Below are positions 20,565-29,285 of a stretch of 64,000 nt of DNA, piece by piece; within the stretch, counting starts at the first letter, position 1, and each line of letters starts with the position of its first letter. Under the pieces are notes generated by a model. It was given only the letters and a program-made list of their open reading frames with translations. It was not told the origin of the DNA and ran no database searches. The stretch lies in assembly GCA_943370145.1 (NCBI GenBank), contig CALRPY020000006.1, forward strand, positions 1 to 64,000. The letters run 5' to 3'. A program made the translations under genes and the position numbers. Source of the stretch: Ga0077536 sp943370145. Lineage in GTDB: Bacteria; Pseudomonadota; Gammaproteobacteria; Ga0077536.

Positions 20565-21871
20565 CGTCGCCACGCGCCGGGCTCGCCGGGCAGCAGCGCT
20601 TCCTCGAGGCCCTGGACGGCGCGCTGGGCGAACGCGGCTGCGGCAGGGTCGTCGCGGCGGTGGTCGTGCAGCCCCGGCATCACCGGCAGGCCCGGACCGG
20701 GCACGGCCACGAGGCCGCCGAAATCCTTGTCCTGGGCCTGGCCGAACGCGTGCTCGGGGTGCTGAAGCCCGGCGACCTCGTCGAGCGCATCGACGACGGG
20801 AGGCTCGGTCTCGTGCTGCCGGCGCTGTCTTCCGTCTCGCAGGCGGAGCTCGCGGCGGCGGGTATCCTCAAGGCCTGCGCGGCGCCCCTGGACTGGGCTG
20901 ACGGCCACCTCACGCTGAAGGCCAATGTCGGCATCGCGGTCTGCGCGGACGAGCCGGTCACGTCGGGGGAGCTGCTGCGCCGGGCAGAACTCGCGCTCGA
21001 GCGCTCACTGGCGGGCCACGCCGGCTACGCGCTCTACTCGCCGGCGCTGGAGCGTTCGGCCACCGGAGGGCCGATGGGCCACGTCCTCGAGCGCGAACTG
21101 GATGGCGCGATTGAACGCGACGAACTGCACGTATGCCTGCAGCCCAAGGTCTGCATGGCCAGTGGCAGGCTCACCGGTGCCGAGGCCCTGCTGCGCTGGA
21201 CGCGGGCCTGCGGCCAGCGCGTCGCGCCGGACCTGTTCATTCCCATTGCCGAACGCAGCGGCCTCATCGTGCCGATGACCCTGTGGACCCTGAACACGGC
21301 GCTGCGCGGATGCCAGGCCCTGTTCGACCGCAAGCCGGATTTCTCGCTGGCGGTCAACCTCTCGCCGGTCGCGCTCAACGACCAGGACATCGCGGGCCTC
21401 ATCGTCGACGCGACCGGCATCTGGTGTGCCGATCCCGCGCGGCTGATCCTCGAGATCACGGAGAGCGCGTTGTCCTCGAATCCCGCGTCCGCGATGCGAG
21501 CGCTCGACGAACTGCACGCGAACGGCGTGCGCCTGTCGATCGACGACTTCGGCACCGGCTACACCTCGTTGTCCCAGTTGGGTGTCCTGAGCGTCAGCGA
21601 ACTGAAGATCGACAAGTCCTTCGTGCGCAATGTCACGACCACCAAGCGGCACGGGGTCATCGTCCGCAGCGTGGTGGACCTTGCGCACAACTTCGGCATG
21701 TCGGTCGTTGCCGAAGGCATCGAGGACCGCGACGCGTTCAGCTTCCTCTCGGCCCTGCGCTGCGACCACGGCCAGGGCTTCTACATCGGGCGCCCGATGG
21801 GTTTCGACGCCTTTGCCAACTGGGTGGCGGACCATGAGGTGGCGGGCGCGGGGCACAGCGCCACCGCCTGA
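20561..21871 (+). CDS. EAL domain cyclic-di-GMP phosphodiesterase with degenerate GGDEF domain
   Basis: A 436-residue cytoplasmic protein starting with GTG inside the HD-GYP stop codon (GTGA). Residues 1-165 look like a degenerate GGDEF domain in which the active loop reads DDGRLGLVLP. Residues 175-425 form an EAL domain with all expected motifs: EAL (208-210), NLSP, EITES, DDFGTGYTSL, LKIDKSFV, AEGIE and QGFYIGRP. It should hydrolyse cyclic di-GMP to pGpG. The translational coupling suggests a 1:1 pair in which this protein supplies activity while the HD-GYP partner with its altered site senses or regulates. It lies downstream of the pilus operon. Confidence 0.9.
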   Translation: MTSPRAGLAGQQRFLEALDGALGERGCGRVVAAVVVQPRHHRQARTGHGHEAAEILVLGLAERVLGVLKPGDLVERIDDGRLGLVLPALSSVSQAELAAAGILKACAAPLDWADGHLTLKANVGIAVCADEPVTSGELLRRAELALERSLAGHAGYALYSPALERSATGGPMGHVLERELDGAIERDELHVCLQPKVCMASGRLTGAEALLRWTRACGQRVAPDLFIPIAERSGLIVPMTLWTLNTALRGCQALFDRKPDFSLAVNLSPVALNDQDIAGLIVDATGIWCADPARLILEITESALSSNPASAMRALDELHANGVRLSIDDFGTGYTSLSQLGVLSVSELKIDKSFVRNVTTTKRHGVIVRSVVDLAHNFGMSVVAEGIEDRDAFSFLSALRCDHGQGFYIGRPMGFDAFANWVADHEVAGAGHSATA

Positions 21872-21999
21872 CCGTCGCCTGCCGCAGGCGCCACAGGCGA
21901 AGGGCGAGCAGCGTGGCCGAGCGCGCAGGCTGGCGGACTACGCCGGCAGCGTTGCCGCGCGCTACCATGCCCTCACAACACCGGGCAGAGGAGCAGCAC

Positions 22000-22848
22000 A
22001 TGAAAATCGGCGTCGTCATCTTTCCTACCGACAAATCCATCCAACCCGTGGAGCTCGCCAGGGAGGTCGAGGCCCGCGGCTTCGAATCGCTGTGGTTTCC
22101 CGAGCACAGCCACATCCCGACCAGCCGCGAAACGCCGTGGGGCGGCCGCAAGGACGCGCCGCCGCTGCCGGAGATCTACTGGCGCTCGCACGACCAGTTC
22201 GTGGCGCTCGCCGCCGCCGCCGCGGTGACGAAGAACATCCGCCTGTGCACCGGGATCACGCTGGTTGCGCAGCGCGATCCGATCTGGCTGGCGAAGGAGG
22301 TTGCGAGCCTGGACATGATTTCGGGCGGCCGCTTCGAACTGGGCGTCGGCTATGGCTGGTGCGTCGAGGAGATGCGCAATCACGGCCTCGACTACCGCAA
22401 GCGGCGTGACATCCTGCGCGAACACATCCTGCTGATGCGGGAACTGTGGACGAAGGACGAGGCCGAGTTCCACGGCGAGCACGTGCGCTTCGAGAAGAGC
22501 TGGGCATGGCCCAAGCCGACCCAGCAGCCGCATCCGCCGATCATCCTCGGCGGCGGCATCGGCCCCAGCACGGCGTCGCATATCGCGGAATTCTGCGACG
22601 GCTGGATGCCGATCAGCAGCCGCTACAGCGTCGACGAAGGCCTCGTGATGATCGGCGACGCGTGCCGCAGGATCGGCCGCGACCCGTCGAGCGTGAGCCT
22701 GCAGATGTTCTACCTCGGCGCCGTCACGCCCGACGAGGTCAAGCGCGACGCCGATCGCGGCGCCATCCGCGGCATCCTGCCGCTGCCGTCGAAAGGCGCC
22801 GACGAAGTCCTGCCCATCCTGGACAGCTATGCGAAGCTGATTGGCTGA
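22000..22848 (+). CDS. LLM-class (luciferase-like) flavin/F420-type oxidoreductase, paralogue 1
   Basis: A 282-residue TIM-barrel oxidoreductase of the luciferase-like superfamily, close to the group annotated as F420-dependent (TIGR03619-like). Typical segments are VELAREVEARGFESLWFPEH, TGITLVAQRDP, SLDMISGGRFELGVGYGW and HPPIILGGG. The ATG at 22000 has AGAGGAG 7 nt upstream; the longer frame is not supported. A near-identical paralogue lies at 31912-32760. Whether the cofactor is F420 or FMN cannot be told. Most Gammaproteobacteria do not make F420, so FMN should be considered. Confidence 0.85.
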   Translation: MKIGVVIFPTDKSIQPVELAREVEARGFESLWFPEHSHIPTSRETPWGGRKDAPPLPEIYWRSHDQFVALAAAAAVTKNIRLCTGITLVAQRDPIWLAKEVASLDMISGGRFELGVGYGWCVEEMRNHGLDYRKRRDILREHILLMRELWTKDEAEFHGEHVRFEKSWAWPKPTQQPHPPIILGGGIGPSTASHIAEFCDGWMPISSRYSVDEGLVMIGDACRRIGRDPSSVSLQMFYLGAVTPDEVKRDADRGAIRGILPLPSKGADEVLPILDSYAKLIG

Positions 22849-23424
22849 ATTTGGAGCTGGCGCAAGGCGGACGCCGGCCCTCAAGCGTCGGCGTCCACGT
22901 TCTTCCAGGCCACCGGGCAACTGTGTCCCTCGCTTCGCTCAGACGGTCTGCAGGGTCCAGGGCCTGCCGGTTCTGACAATCGGAGAAAAGGTGTCAGATT
23001 TCAAATCTGACACCTTTTCTCCCGCGTGCCCGCTCGTATTCGTGTTCCTGAGTCAGCCCAACGGCCGTGACGCGCGCGGACGCCGTTGTTCGTGTTCGTA
23101 CGGGCCACCAGGAACAACAAGAACACCGGGGGTGATGGAGTAGGCAGCTGCCGCCCGGCCGGCATTGCCACGGCAGGGGCGCATCCCGCGATTCACCGTT
23201 CGTCTCCGTGTACTGCGTGCTCCTTGGTCGAAATTCGGCTGTGGATGTCGCGGAAGCGGCTTGTTTGACCACGAAGGACACGGAGAAGACGCCTTTCTCC
23301 ACCGTGGTCCGGGCAATGCCCATGGCTTCGAGGACTGGCTCAGCCCGATTCGAAAACTCTCGGTGTTCTCTGTGGCCCATGAGTGCGTGGACCCCGATAC
23401 CCGCGTTGCCTTCGGGAGGCGAAC
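22849..23424. repeat. 576-bp repeat-filled gap between LLM and sirB1 genes
   Basis: No gene is supported. The gap holds a 42-bp unit shared with 34838-34879 (22909-22950), a 41-bp palindrome (22982-23022) and, from about 23085 to 23410, the core of the MITE-like element. That core is in the same orientation as the copy at 61115-61509, with GCCGCCCGGCCGGCATTGCC and ACTCTCGGTGTTCTC in common. The terminal inverted repeats are missing in this copy. Small open frames that encode TEDTEK-like strings are by-products of the repeat. Confidence 0.8.
22982..23022. repeat. 41-bp perfect palindromic repeat, copy 2 (REP-like)
   Basis: Two 20-bp arms around a single central C; the inner half-site is GGTGTCAGATTT, as in copies 1, 3 and 4. 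The central base (C, where copies 1 and 3 have G) shows that it lies in the opposite orientation. Confidence 0.92.
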
Positions 23425-24201
23425 TCAATGCAGCGTCGGGCGGCTCGCGGCGATGCGCGCCAGGCGCTCACGGATCTGTGCGGCGACCGCCGCCGGCGGT
23501 GAGAGGCCCAGCGCGGATTCGAGTTCCTGGCGACACATGTCGGACGCACCGATGGCCTGCCACAGATCGGCGCGCGCAATGCGCAGTTCGAGCAGGCGTG
23601 GCGCGAGCGACAGCTGGTAGTCCGTGAGTTCCAGCGCGTGTTCGAAATCGTCGCGGCCCTGCGCGATGCCGCGCAGGTTGTTCAGCATCCTCAGCACCAC
23701 GTCGACGGGCGCCGCCGGTTTCAGGGCCTGCGCCGGCGGCAGGCCAGCGGCCACGATCCGGGCGCGTGATTCACGCTCGTCGATGAGTTGCAGCGTGTAG
23801 GGATCCGCGAGCTGGCCGTCGATGCTGACCAGGAAATGACCGGGGAAGTTGATGCCGACCGTGGCGCAGCCGACCGCCTCGCCCACGCCGATCACGACCA
23901 CGGCGAGCGAAATCGGGATGCCGGTGCGGCGACGGAGCACCGTGTCGAGCGCGCTGTTCGCCTCTGCATAGTACTGCGTCGCGCCGGTGAAACCCTCGGC
24001 GCGCAGGCCGTCGACCAGCGCCGGCGCCATCGCACCGCGCCCGATGCGCAGGGCGATGCGCTGCAGTTCGATGCGGCACCAGTCGGGGTCGGTCGCCGGC
24101 TCGACAACGCGCGACACGAGCAGCGCGCCCTCGACGACGCTGTGTGGGGCCTGCCCGAATTCCTCGAACGCAAGCTTCAGTGATTTGCTGGGATCGAACA
24201 T
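23425..24201 (-). CDS. sirB1: SirB1 family protein (transglutaminase-like fold plus TPR)
   Basis: A 258-residue protein of the SirB1/YchA (UPF0162) family. The N-terminal part carries DTVLRRRTGIPISLAVVVI, and VGINFPGHFLVSI with the conserved His and downstream DPY, as in transglutaminase-like folds. The C-terminal 90 residues look like TPR helices (NLRGIAQGRDDFEHALELTD). The frame stays open far upstream, but homology starts at the ATG at 24201. The biochemical role is not known; in enterobacteria the gene neighbours prfA/hemK/kdsA, which are not present here. Confidence 0.85.
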   Translation of the reverse strand: MFDPSKSLKLAFEEFGQAPHSVVEGALLVSRVVEPATDPDWCRIELQRIALRIGRGAMAPALVDGLRAEGFTGATQYYAEANSALDTVLRRRTGIPISLAVVVIGVGEAVGCATVGINFPGHFLVSIDGQLADPYTLQLIDERESRARIVAAGLPPAQALKPAAPVDVVLRMLNNLRGIAQGRDDFEHALELTDYQLSLAPRLLELRIARADLWQAIGASDMCRQELESALGLSPPAAVAAQIRERLARIAASRPTLH

Positions 24202-24440
24202 GCGCGTATCCGACTGCCGGTGACGGAAGTCTAGCGCAGTGTCCCGGCGCCGCGCTCGCGCGCCGGATGAGCGGCGGCCTATGGCCCGCAGCCCGCCGTT
24301 CGCTCGTGGCGCACGGCGGACGCGGTCTGCGGGTGTCGGCCGGATCGCGACCTGACGGCGCGGATAACCGGATAACCGTGGTCTGTCCCCGGTTTCCCGG
24401 TTTCCCCTGGTCGCGAAATCGCACGCGCTATTGCCAGCGC

Positions 24441-25466
24441 CTATGCGAACGCCGGCATCACCTCTTCGCCGAACAGGCGCAGCGACTGCTCGAAGGCCGC
24501 CGTCGGGATGCCCGGCAGCTGCATGCGGCAGATGACCTCGGTTGGCGCCAGTTCGTCCTTCAGTTGCGCGATCTGCGCGCGCACCGTCGCCGGGTCGCCG
24601 ATGATGTAGCGCGAGGCGAAGCTGCGGAAATCGAGCATGCCGGCCTCCGTCACCAACTCGCCCCGGTCGTTGCGCAGCTGTCGCTCGCCCTCGACCGACT
24701 TCCTGCTGTAGAGACCGAAAAGATCGATGATGGCCGGTCCGGCCAGCGCTTCCGCTTCCGCCGTGGTCTTCGCGACGAACAGCTCGCGGATGATCGGCCG
24801 TTCCTTCGTCGCGAACCCGACTTCCGCCGCGGCCGCGTCGTAGCGCGCGTAATGGGCCTTCAGTTCCTCGTTGGTATGCCGTGGCGAGGCCGTCACCGGG
24901 CAGCGCCGCCGCGCGGCGCGCGTCAGCAGTTTCGGGCCTGACACGCCGTACCAGATCGGAATCGCGGCCTGCACCGGGCGCGGCATCACCCGGCAGCGCG
25001 GGATACGGTAGTAGCGTCCGGTGTGCTCGAGTTCGTCCGCGCGCCAGGACGCTTCGAGGATGTCGAGGATTTCCTCGCTGCGCGCGAAGCGCTCGGCATA
25101 GGGTATCCGGTAGGCGGCGCACTCCTCGGACACGTAGCCCGGCGACACGCCGAGCGTGAGGCGGCCGTTGCTGAGGTTGTCGAGGGTCGCGACATCCTCC
25201 ACGAGGCGCAGCGGATCGTAGAGCGGCAGCAGCAGCACGTTCGTCACCAGTCGCATGCGTCGCGTGAGGCCGCTGGCGTGCGCCAGCACCAGCAGCGGGC
25301 TCGGCGCCCAGCCGTTGTGCTGGAAGTGGTGTTCGGTGGTCTGAAAGGAATGGAAGCCGAGTGATTCGGCGAGCGGGACGAGGGTGTCCATTTCGCGGAA
25401 GGTCGCCTGGTGGCCGACCGCGCCACTGGCCGGGGTGATGAAGCTGTACATGAGGCCGAATTTCAT
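24441..25466 (-). CDS. LLM-class flavin-dependent oxidoreductase (bacterial luciferase-like)
   Basis: A 341-residue luciferase-like monooxygenase, more distant from the two 282-residue paralogues. The N-terminus MKFGLMYSFI, FQTTEHHF, VLLLPLYDPLRLVEDVATLD and LSNGRLTLGVSPGY match flavin-dependent alkanal/alkane-type monooxygenases, and the C-terminus has GDPATVRAQIAQL. The start at 25466 has AGAGGAG about 9 nt upstream. It faces away from the aldo/keto reductase gene, leaving a 120-bp divergent promoter region between them. The substrate is unknown. Confidence 0.85.
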   Translation of the reverse strand: MKFGLMYSFITPASGAVGHQATFREMDTLVPLAESLGFHSFQTTEHHFQHNGWAPSPLLVLAHASGLTRRMRLVTNVLLLPLYDPLRLVEDVATLDNLSNGRLTLGVSPGYVSEECAAYRIPYAERFARSEEILDILEASWRADELEHTGRYYRIPRCRVMPRPVQAAIPIWYGVSGPKLLTRAARRRCPVTASPRHTNEELKAHYARYDAAAAEVGFATKERPIIRELFVAKTTAEAEALAGPAIIDLFGLYSRKSVEGERQLRNDRGELVTEAGMLDFRSFASRYIIGDPATVRAQIAQLKDELAPTEVICRMQLPGIPTAAFEQSLRLFGEEVMPAFA

Positions 25467-25586
25467 CGCTGCGTGCTCCTCTGCGCGGAATGGTCGCAGT
25501 GTAAGCGACGATGCGCGTGGCGGGCATGGGTGCCGCGTCGCGCCATTCAGTACACTGGCCCGGACACCGACTACGGGGAAGTGCGC

Positions 25587-26633
25587 ATGAAGAAGAACCG
25601 TCTGGCCGACAGTCCGCTCGAGGTTACCGATCTGTGCCTTGGCACGATGACCTGGGGCGAGCAGAACACCGAAGCCGAAGCGCACGCGCAGATCGAACGC
25701 GCGCTCGAGCACGGCGTCAATTTCATCGACACGGCCGAGATGTACCCGGTACCGCCGCGCCGCGAGACGCAGGGCGCCACGGAGCGCTTCATCGGCAGCT
25801 GGATTGCCCGCAACCGCGGTCGTCGCGGCGATTTCGTGCTTGCCTCGAAAATCGCGGGGCCCGGCCGTCGCGACTGGATCCGCGACGGCGACACGCGCGT
25901 CTCGGCGCGCACCATCCCCTGGGCCATCGACGACAGCCTGCGGCGCCTGCAGACCGACTACATCGACCTGTACCAGGTGCACTGGCCGGAGCGCAACGTG
26001 CCGATGTTCGGGACCTGGCAGTTCGATCCGGGCAAGGAAAAGGACGCCGTGCCGATCCTGGAGCAGATCGAGGCGCTGGCGAAAGCGATGGACGCCGGCA
26101 AGATCCGGGCGTACGGGCTGTCGAACGAAACGAGCTACGGGCTCTGCGAGTTCAGGCGCCTCGCTGCGCTGCATGGCCTGCCGTCGCCGGTCTCTGTGCA
26201 GAACGGCTACAGCCTCGTCTGTCGCACCTTCGACGGCGACCTGGCCGAAGTCAGCTATCGCCTCGGCATACCGCTGCTCGCCTACTCGCCGCTCGCGATG
26301 GGACTGCTTACGGGGAAGTATTGCGACGGCGCGCAGCCGCCGGCGGCGCGCCTCGCGAAATTCCCGGACTTCGGCGAGCGCTACAAGCGGCCGCGCAGCC
26401 TGGCCGCGGCGGAGGCGTACTGCGCGCTCGCCGAACGTCACGGCCTGACGCCGACTGCGCTCGCGCTGGCCTTCGTGCGCCAGCGCTTCTTCGTCGCCTC
26501 GACCATCGTCGGCGCGACCTCGCTCGCGCAACTCGACGAACTCGTGCGGTGCTTCGAGACCACGCTGTCGGCCGAGGCGCTGGCCGACATCGAAGCGGTC
26601 CACGCGCGCATGCCGAGCCCGGCCGGGCAGTAA
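25587..26633 (+). CDS. aldo/keto reductase, Tas-like
   Basis: A 348-residue NADP-dependent aldo/keto reductase. The catalytic tetrad is visible: Asp48 and Tyr53 in FIDTAEMYP, Lys88 in ASKIAG and His132 in YQVHWPER. The insert between barrel strands (RETQGATERFIGSWI, and NVPMFGTWQF) and the length match the Tas subgroup. It would reduce carbonyl compounds in the cytoplasm. The ATG at 25587 follows GGGGAAG. Confidence 0.88.
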   Translation: MKKNRLADSPLEVTDLCLGTMTWGEQNTEAEAHAQIERALEHGVNFIDTAEMYPVPPRRETQGATERFIGSWIARNRGRRGDFVLASKIAGPGRRDWIRDGDTRVSARTIPWAIDDSLRRLQTDYIDLYQVHWPERNVPMFGTWQFDPGKEKDAVPILEQIEALAKAMDAGKIRAYGLSNETSYGLCEFRRLAALHGLPSPVSVQNGYSLVCRTFDGDLAEVSYRLGIPLLAYSPLAMGLLTGKYCDGAQPPAARLAKFPDFGERYKRPRSLAAAEAYCALAERHGLTPTALALAFVRQRFFVASTIVGATSLAQLDELVRCFETTLSAEALADIEAVHARMPSPAGQ

Positions 26634-26645
26634 GGGCAGCGCGCC

Positions 26646-27200
26646 TCAGCGATAGCCGGGGGGCGGTGGCGTGTTCGCCGGCGGGTAGGCGGGCTGGGCC
26701 GGCGACTGGGGCGGCGGGTGGTATTGGGCCGGCGCAGCCTGCTGCTGGGCCGCGACGCTCGCCGGCACCGGCACCTGGTGACCCTTCGCGTACATGCACT
26801 GCACGTAGGCCGCGTCGTAGCGCTCCTGGACCTGCCATGCCGAGGCGCCGTAGGCACCGCTGCCGGCGGCGCTGCCGACGATGAGGCCGCTGCCCGCGCC
26901 GAAGGCGGCGCCGGCGCCGGCATCACCCGTCGCCGAGCCCATCAGGGCCCCGGCGGCCGCGCCAACCGCGGTGCCGACCACCGCGCTGTTCATCGCGCTC
27001 TGCTCCGCCGCCTGTTGCGGCGACTCGATGCCGGTGGTCTGGCGCGCATAGGCCTGGCAGTCGAAATCATCGGCGCGGAACTGGTCGAAGTTCATGCCGC
27101 TGCCGGGTAGCGCCATCACGCCCGGTCCGTTCGGTATGGTCGTGCAGCCGGTGACGCCGGCGGCCAGCAGCAGCAGCGTTGCGGCCAGGGGTCTGTGCAT
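26646..27200 (-). CDS. glycine-zipper lipoprotein
   Basis: A 184-residue predicted lipoprotein with lipobox AAGVTGC (Cys19). A conserved start to the mature protein (FDQFRADDFDCQAYA) is followed by a glycine-zipper region (about 85-125; GTAVGAAAGALMG, GAGAAFGAGSGLIVGSAAG). Then come DAAYVQCMYAKGHQVP and a Pro/Gln-rich tail. Glycine-zipper lipoproteins sit in the outer membrane and may oligomerise there; exact function is unknown. The ATG at 27200 has AGGAGA 7 nt upstream. It is paired with the secreted protein gene just upstream (23 nt). Confidence 0.8.
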   Translation of the reverse strand: MHRPLAATLLLLAAGVTGCTTIPNGPGVMALPGSGMNFDQFRADDFDCQAYARQTTGIESPQQAAEQSAMNSAVVGTAVGAAAGALMGSATGDAGAGAAFGAGSGLIVGSAAGSGAYGASAWQVQERYDAAYVQCMYAKGHQVPVPASVAAQQQAAPAQYHPPPQSPAQPAYPPANTPPPPGYR

Positions 27201-27222
27201 GGCGGTTCTCCTGCGCATGGCA

Positions 27223-27609
27223 TCAGCGCGTCGGCGGCAGGGTGGCCGGGTCCACCGGCACCCACGCCTCGTTGCAGGCCGGCACGTGCGGATAGTAGCC
27301 GGCCGGATTCGGGCAGTAGTGCCAGAGCGTCGGCGCAGGCGCCTGGGCCTGCGCGGGCTGGCGCTCGATGTAGACCGGCGGCTCGCGTTCGATGATCACC
27401 GTACGCGGCTCGTAGTAGTAGGGCGGCCAGGGCCGGTAGTAGGCGGGCCACGGGTCATAGAACAGCGGGCCGCCGTAATAGAAGCCGAAACTGGCGTGGC
27501 CGCCGTGGTGTCCATGATGTCCGTGACGGCCGCCCGACGCCGATGCCGCCTGCATCGCAAGCAGGCCCAGCGTGCCGCACAGCGCGGCGGTAACGAGCGT
27601 CTTGTTCAT
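27223..27609 (-). CDS. small secreted His/Tyr/Pro-rich protein
   Basis: A 128-residue protein with a signal peptide ending at ASA (about residue 24). A His/Gly-rich stretch (GGRHGHHGHHGGH) and an aromatic/proline-rich middle follow. The C-terminal YCPNPAGYYPHVPACNEAWV matches a widespread cysteine motif of small secreted proteobacterial proteins. The two conserved cysteines probably form a disulfide in the periplasm, and the histidines may bind metal. Function is unknown. Confidence 0.75.
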   Translation of the reverse strand: MNKTLVTAALCGTLGLLAMQAASASGGRHGHHGHHGGHASFGFYYGGPLFYDPWPAYYRPWPPYYYEPRTVIIEREPPVYIERQPAQAQAPAPTLWHYCPNPAGYYPHVPACNEAWVPVDPATLPPTR

Positions 27610-27775
27610 TGCGGTGTCTCCCTCGTCGTACGCGTATCGGTGGCAGCGAGACTAGACCGGCCTGGCTGATTGGCAGCTGAACGGACGCCGGCGCGGGGAC
27701 CCCGCCGCGTGACGATGTGTAACCGTCGGCGTCGGCTTCCCTATACTGTCGGTATGCCCCGGGAGATAAAGGACG

Positions 27776-28390
27776 ATGACCGCGGAACGCTATGACGTGA
27801 TTTTCATCGGGACCCTGCAGCCGGGGGCGGAACCGGCCCAGGTGCGCGAGAACCTGGCCCGCCTGTTCAAGACGGAGCCGGCCCGAATCGAACACCTGTT
27901 CAGTGGACAGCCCGTGACGATCAAGAAAGGCGTCGATGCGGCCACCGGCCGCCAGTACGTCGCGGCGCTGGCCAAGGCCGGCGCGGTCGCCGACCTCGCG
28001 GAGCTGATCGAAGCGCCACCCGCGCCCGTGTCGTCAACCGCGCAGGCGCCGGCAGCGAAGGCGCCGCCAGCGGGCTCCGCACCGCGCGGCGCACCGGTGA
28101 CGGTGCCGCCCGCGATTGCGGCGCGCGCGGCGCCCCCCCAGGCGCCCGGTTATTCGGTCGCGGAACCGGGCGTGATGCTGGTGGAGGCCGCGCCGCCGTC
28201 GCCCGTCCGCATCGATACGGCCCACCTGAGCGTGGCGGCCGCAGGTGAACTGCTGGTCGAACCGGTGCGCGTCGAGGCGCCGGTCTATGACTTGAGCGCG
28301 CTGACGCTGGATCCGCCCGGCACGCAGCTGTCGGATGTGCGGCCCGTGCCGCCACCGCAATTCGATCTGAGCCGCCTTGCCCTCGAGTGA
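27776..28390 (+). CDS. hypothetical protein with an N-terminal ligand-like domain and proline-rich tail
   Basis: A 204-residue protein. The first 75 residues form a compact domain (YDVIFIGTLQPGAEPAQV, LARLFKTEPARIEHLFSG, VTIKKGVDAATGRQYVAALAKAGA). I have seen this pattern at the N-terminus of various gammaproteobacterial proteins, including DUF805-type membrane proteins. The rest is Ala/Pro-rich and probably disordered. No signal peptide or membrane segment is present. GGGAGATAAAGG precedes the ATG. Function is unknown. Confidence 0.7.
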   Translation: MTAERYDVIFIGTLQPGAEPAQVRENLARLFKTEPARIEHLFSGQPVTIKKGVDAATGRQYVAALAKAGAVADLAELIEAPPAPVSSTAQAPAAKAPPAGSAPRGAPVTVPPAIAARAAPPQAPGYSVAEPGVMLVEAAPPSPVRIDTAHLSVAAAGELLVEPVRVEAPVYDLSALTLDPPGTQLSDVRPVPPPQFDLSRLALE

Positions 28391-28463
28391 TCCGTCTCGA
28401 TGCGCAGCAGCCGGCGCGCCGTCGCCACGCCATCATTGACTCGACAGGGTCCGGAGGTCATCG

Positions 28464-29285
28464 ATGAGAACCGCGACGAAATACCTGCTCGTTCTGTTCG
28501 CGCTCGCGGCGCTCGCGGCGGCCGCCTGGCGCTGGGCGCGGACGGAATCGCCCGCGCTGGCCGAACTCGTCGAACAGGCGCCGGACCGCGTGCGCAAGGC
28601 GATCGGCACCGTGCCCCCCTTCGAGCCCGCCCGCGAGCCTGAAGAGGTTGAAGCGCCGCCGCCGATCGAACACCCGGTGACGGCCGATCCCTACAGTACC
28701 CTGCCACAGCTGGACGCGAGCGACGGGGAGCTGGTTGGCGCCCTGGCGCCTGTCGTCGGCGAGGCGAACCTGGCGCGGCATTTCGAAACGAAGGGCCTTA
28801 TCCGGCGCCTGGTGGTCACGCTGGACAACCTGCCCGGTGGGCGCCTGACGCTGAAGCAGCGCCCCGTGAAGCCCGTCGACGGCGCGCCCGTGGTCAGCGG
28901 CGACGGCGAGGCGCTGGTGCTCGATGCGCGGAATTACGCCCGCTACGTGCCGCTGCTCGAGGTGGCCGAACGCGTCGACCCGGCGGCGCTGGTCGCGCTG
29001 TACCGGCGCTATTACCCGCTCTTCCAGCAGGCCTACCAGGACCTCGGTTTCCTCGACGGCTACTTCAACGACCGCCTCATCGCGGTGATCGATCACCTGC
29101 TCGCCGCGCAGCCGGTCGAGGGTCCGATCCGCCTCGTGCAGCCGAACGTGCTCTACCGCTACGCCGACCCCGCACTGGAAGCGCGCTCCCCGGGCCACAA
29201 GATCCTGCTGCGCATCGGCCCCGACAACATGGCGCGCGCGCAGGCGGTCCTGCGCAGGTGGCGCGAGGCGCTGCTGGCGCCCTGA
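28464..29285 (+). CDS. DUF3014 domain protein, membrane-anchored
   Basis: A 273-residue protein with one N-terminal membrane helix (about 6-24) and a Pro/Glu-rich linker. The DUF3014 domain spans about 75-270, with LPQLDASDGELVGAL, RRLVVTLDNLPGGRL, NYARYVPLLEVAE, RYYPLFQQAYQDLG and GYFNDRLIAVIDHLL. The bulk should be periplasmic. The family has no known role. CCGGAGG lies 6 nt ahead of the ATG. Confidence 0.88.
   Translation: MRTATKYLLVLFALAALAAAAWRWARTESPALAELVEQAPDRVRKAIGTVPPFEPAREPEEVEAPPPIEHPVTADPYSTLPQLDASDGELVGALAPVVGEANLARHFETKGLIRRLVVTLDNLPGGRLTLKQRPVKPVDGAPVVSGDGEALVLDARNYARYVPLLEVAERVDPAALVALYRRYYPLFQQAYQDLGFLDGYFNDRLIAVIDHLLAAQPVEGPIRLVQPNVLYRYADPALEARSPGHKILLRIGPDNMARAQAVLRRWREALLAP

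Noticed and set aside
23425..25527. A 700-codon minus-strand frame joining the LLM region with sirB1, and a 720-codon frame joining the aldo/keto reductase shadow with the LLM gene
   Set aside because: Only the last 258 and 341 residues respectively are family-like. The upstream parts are antisense or out-of-frame shadows of neighbouring genes, so true starts lie at 24201 and 25466.
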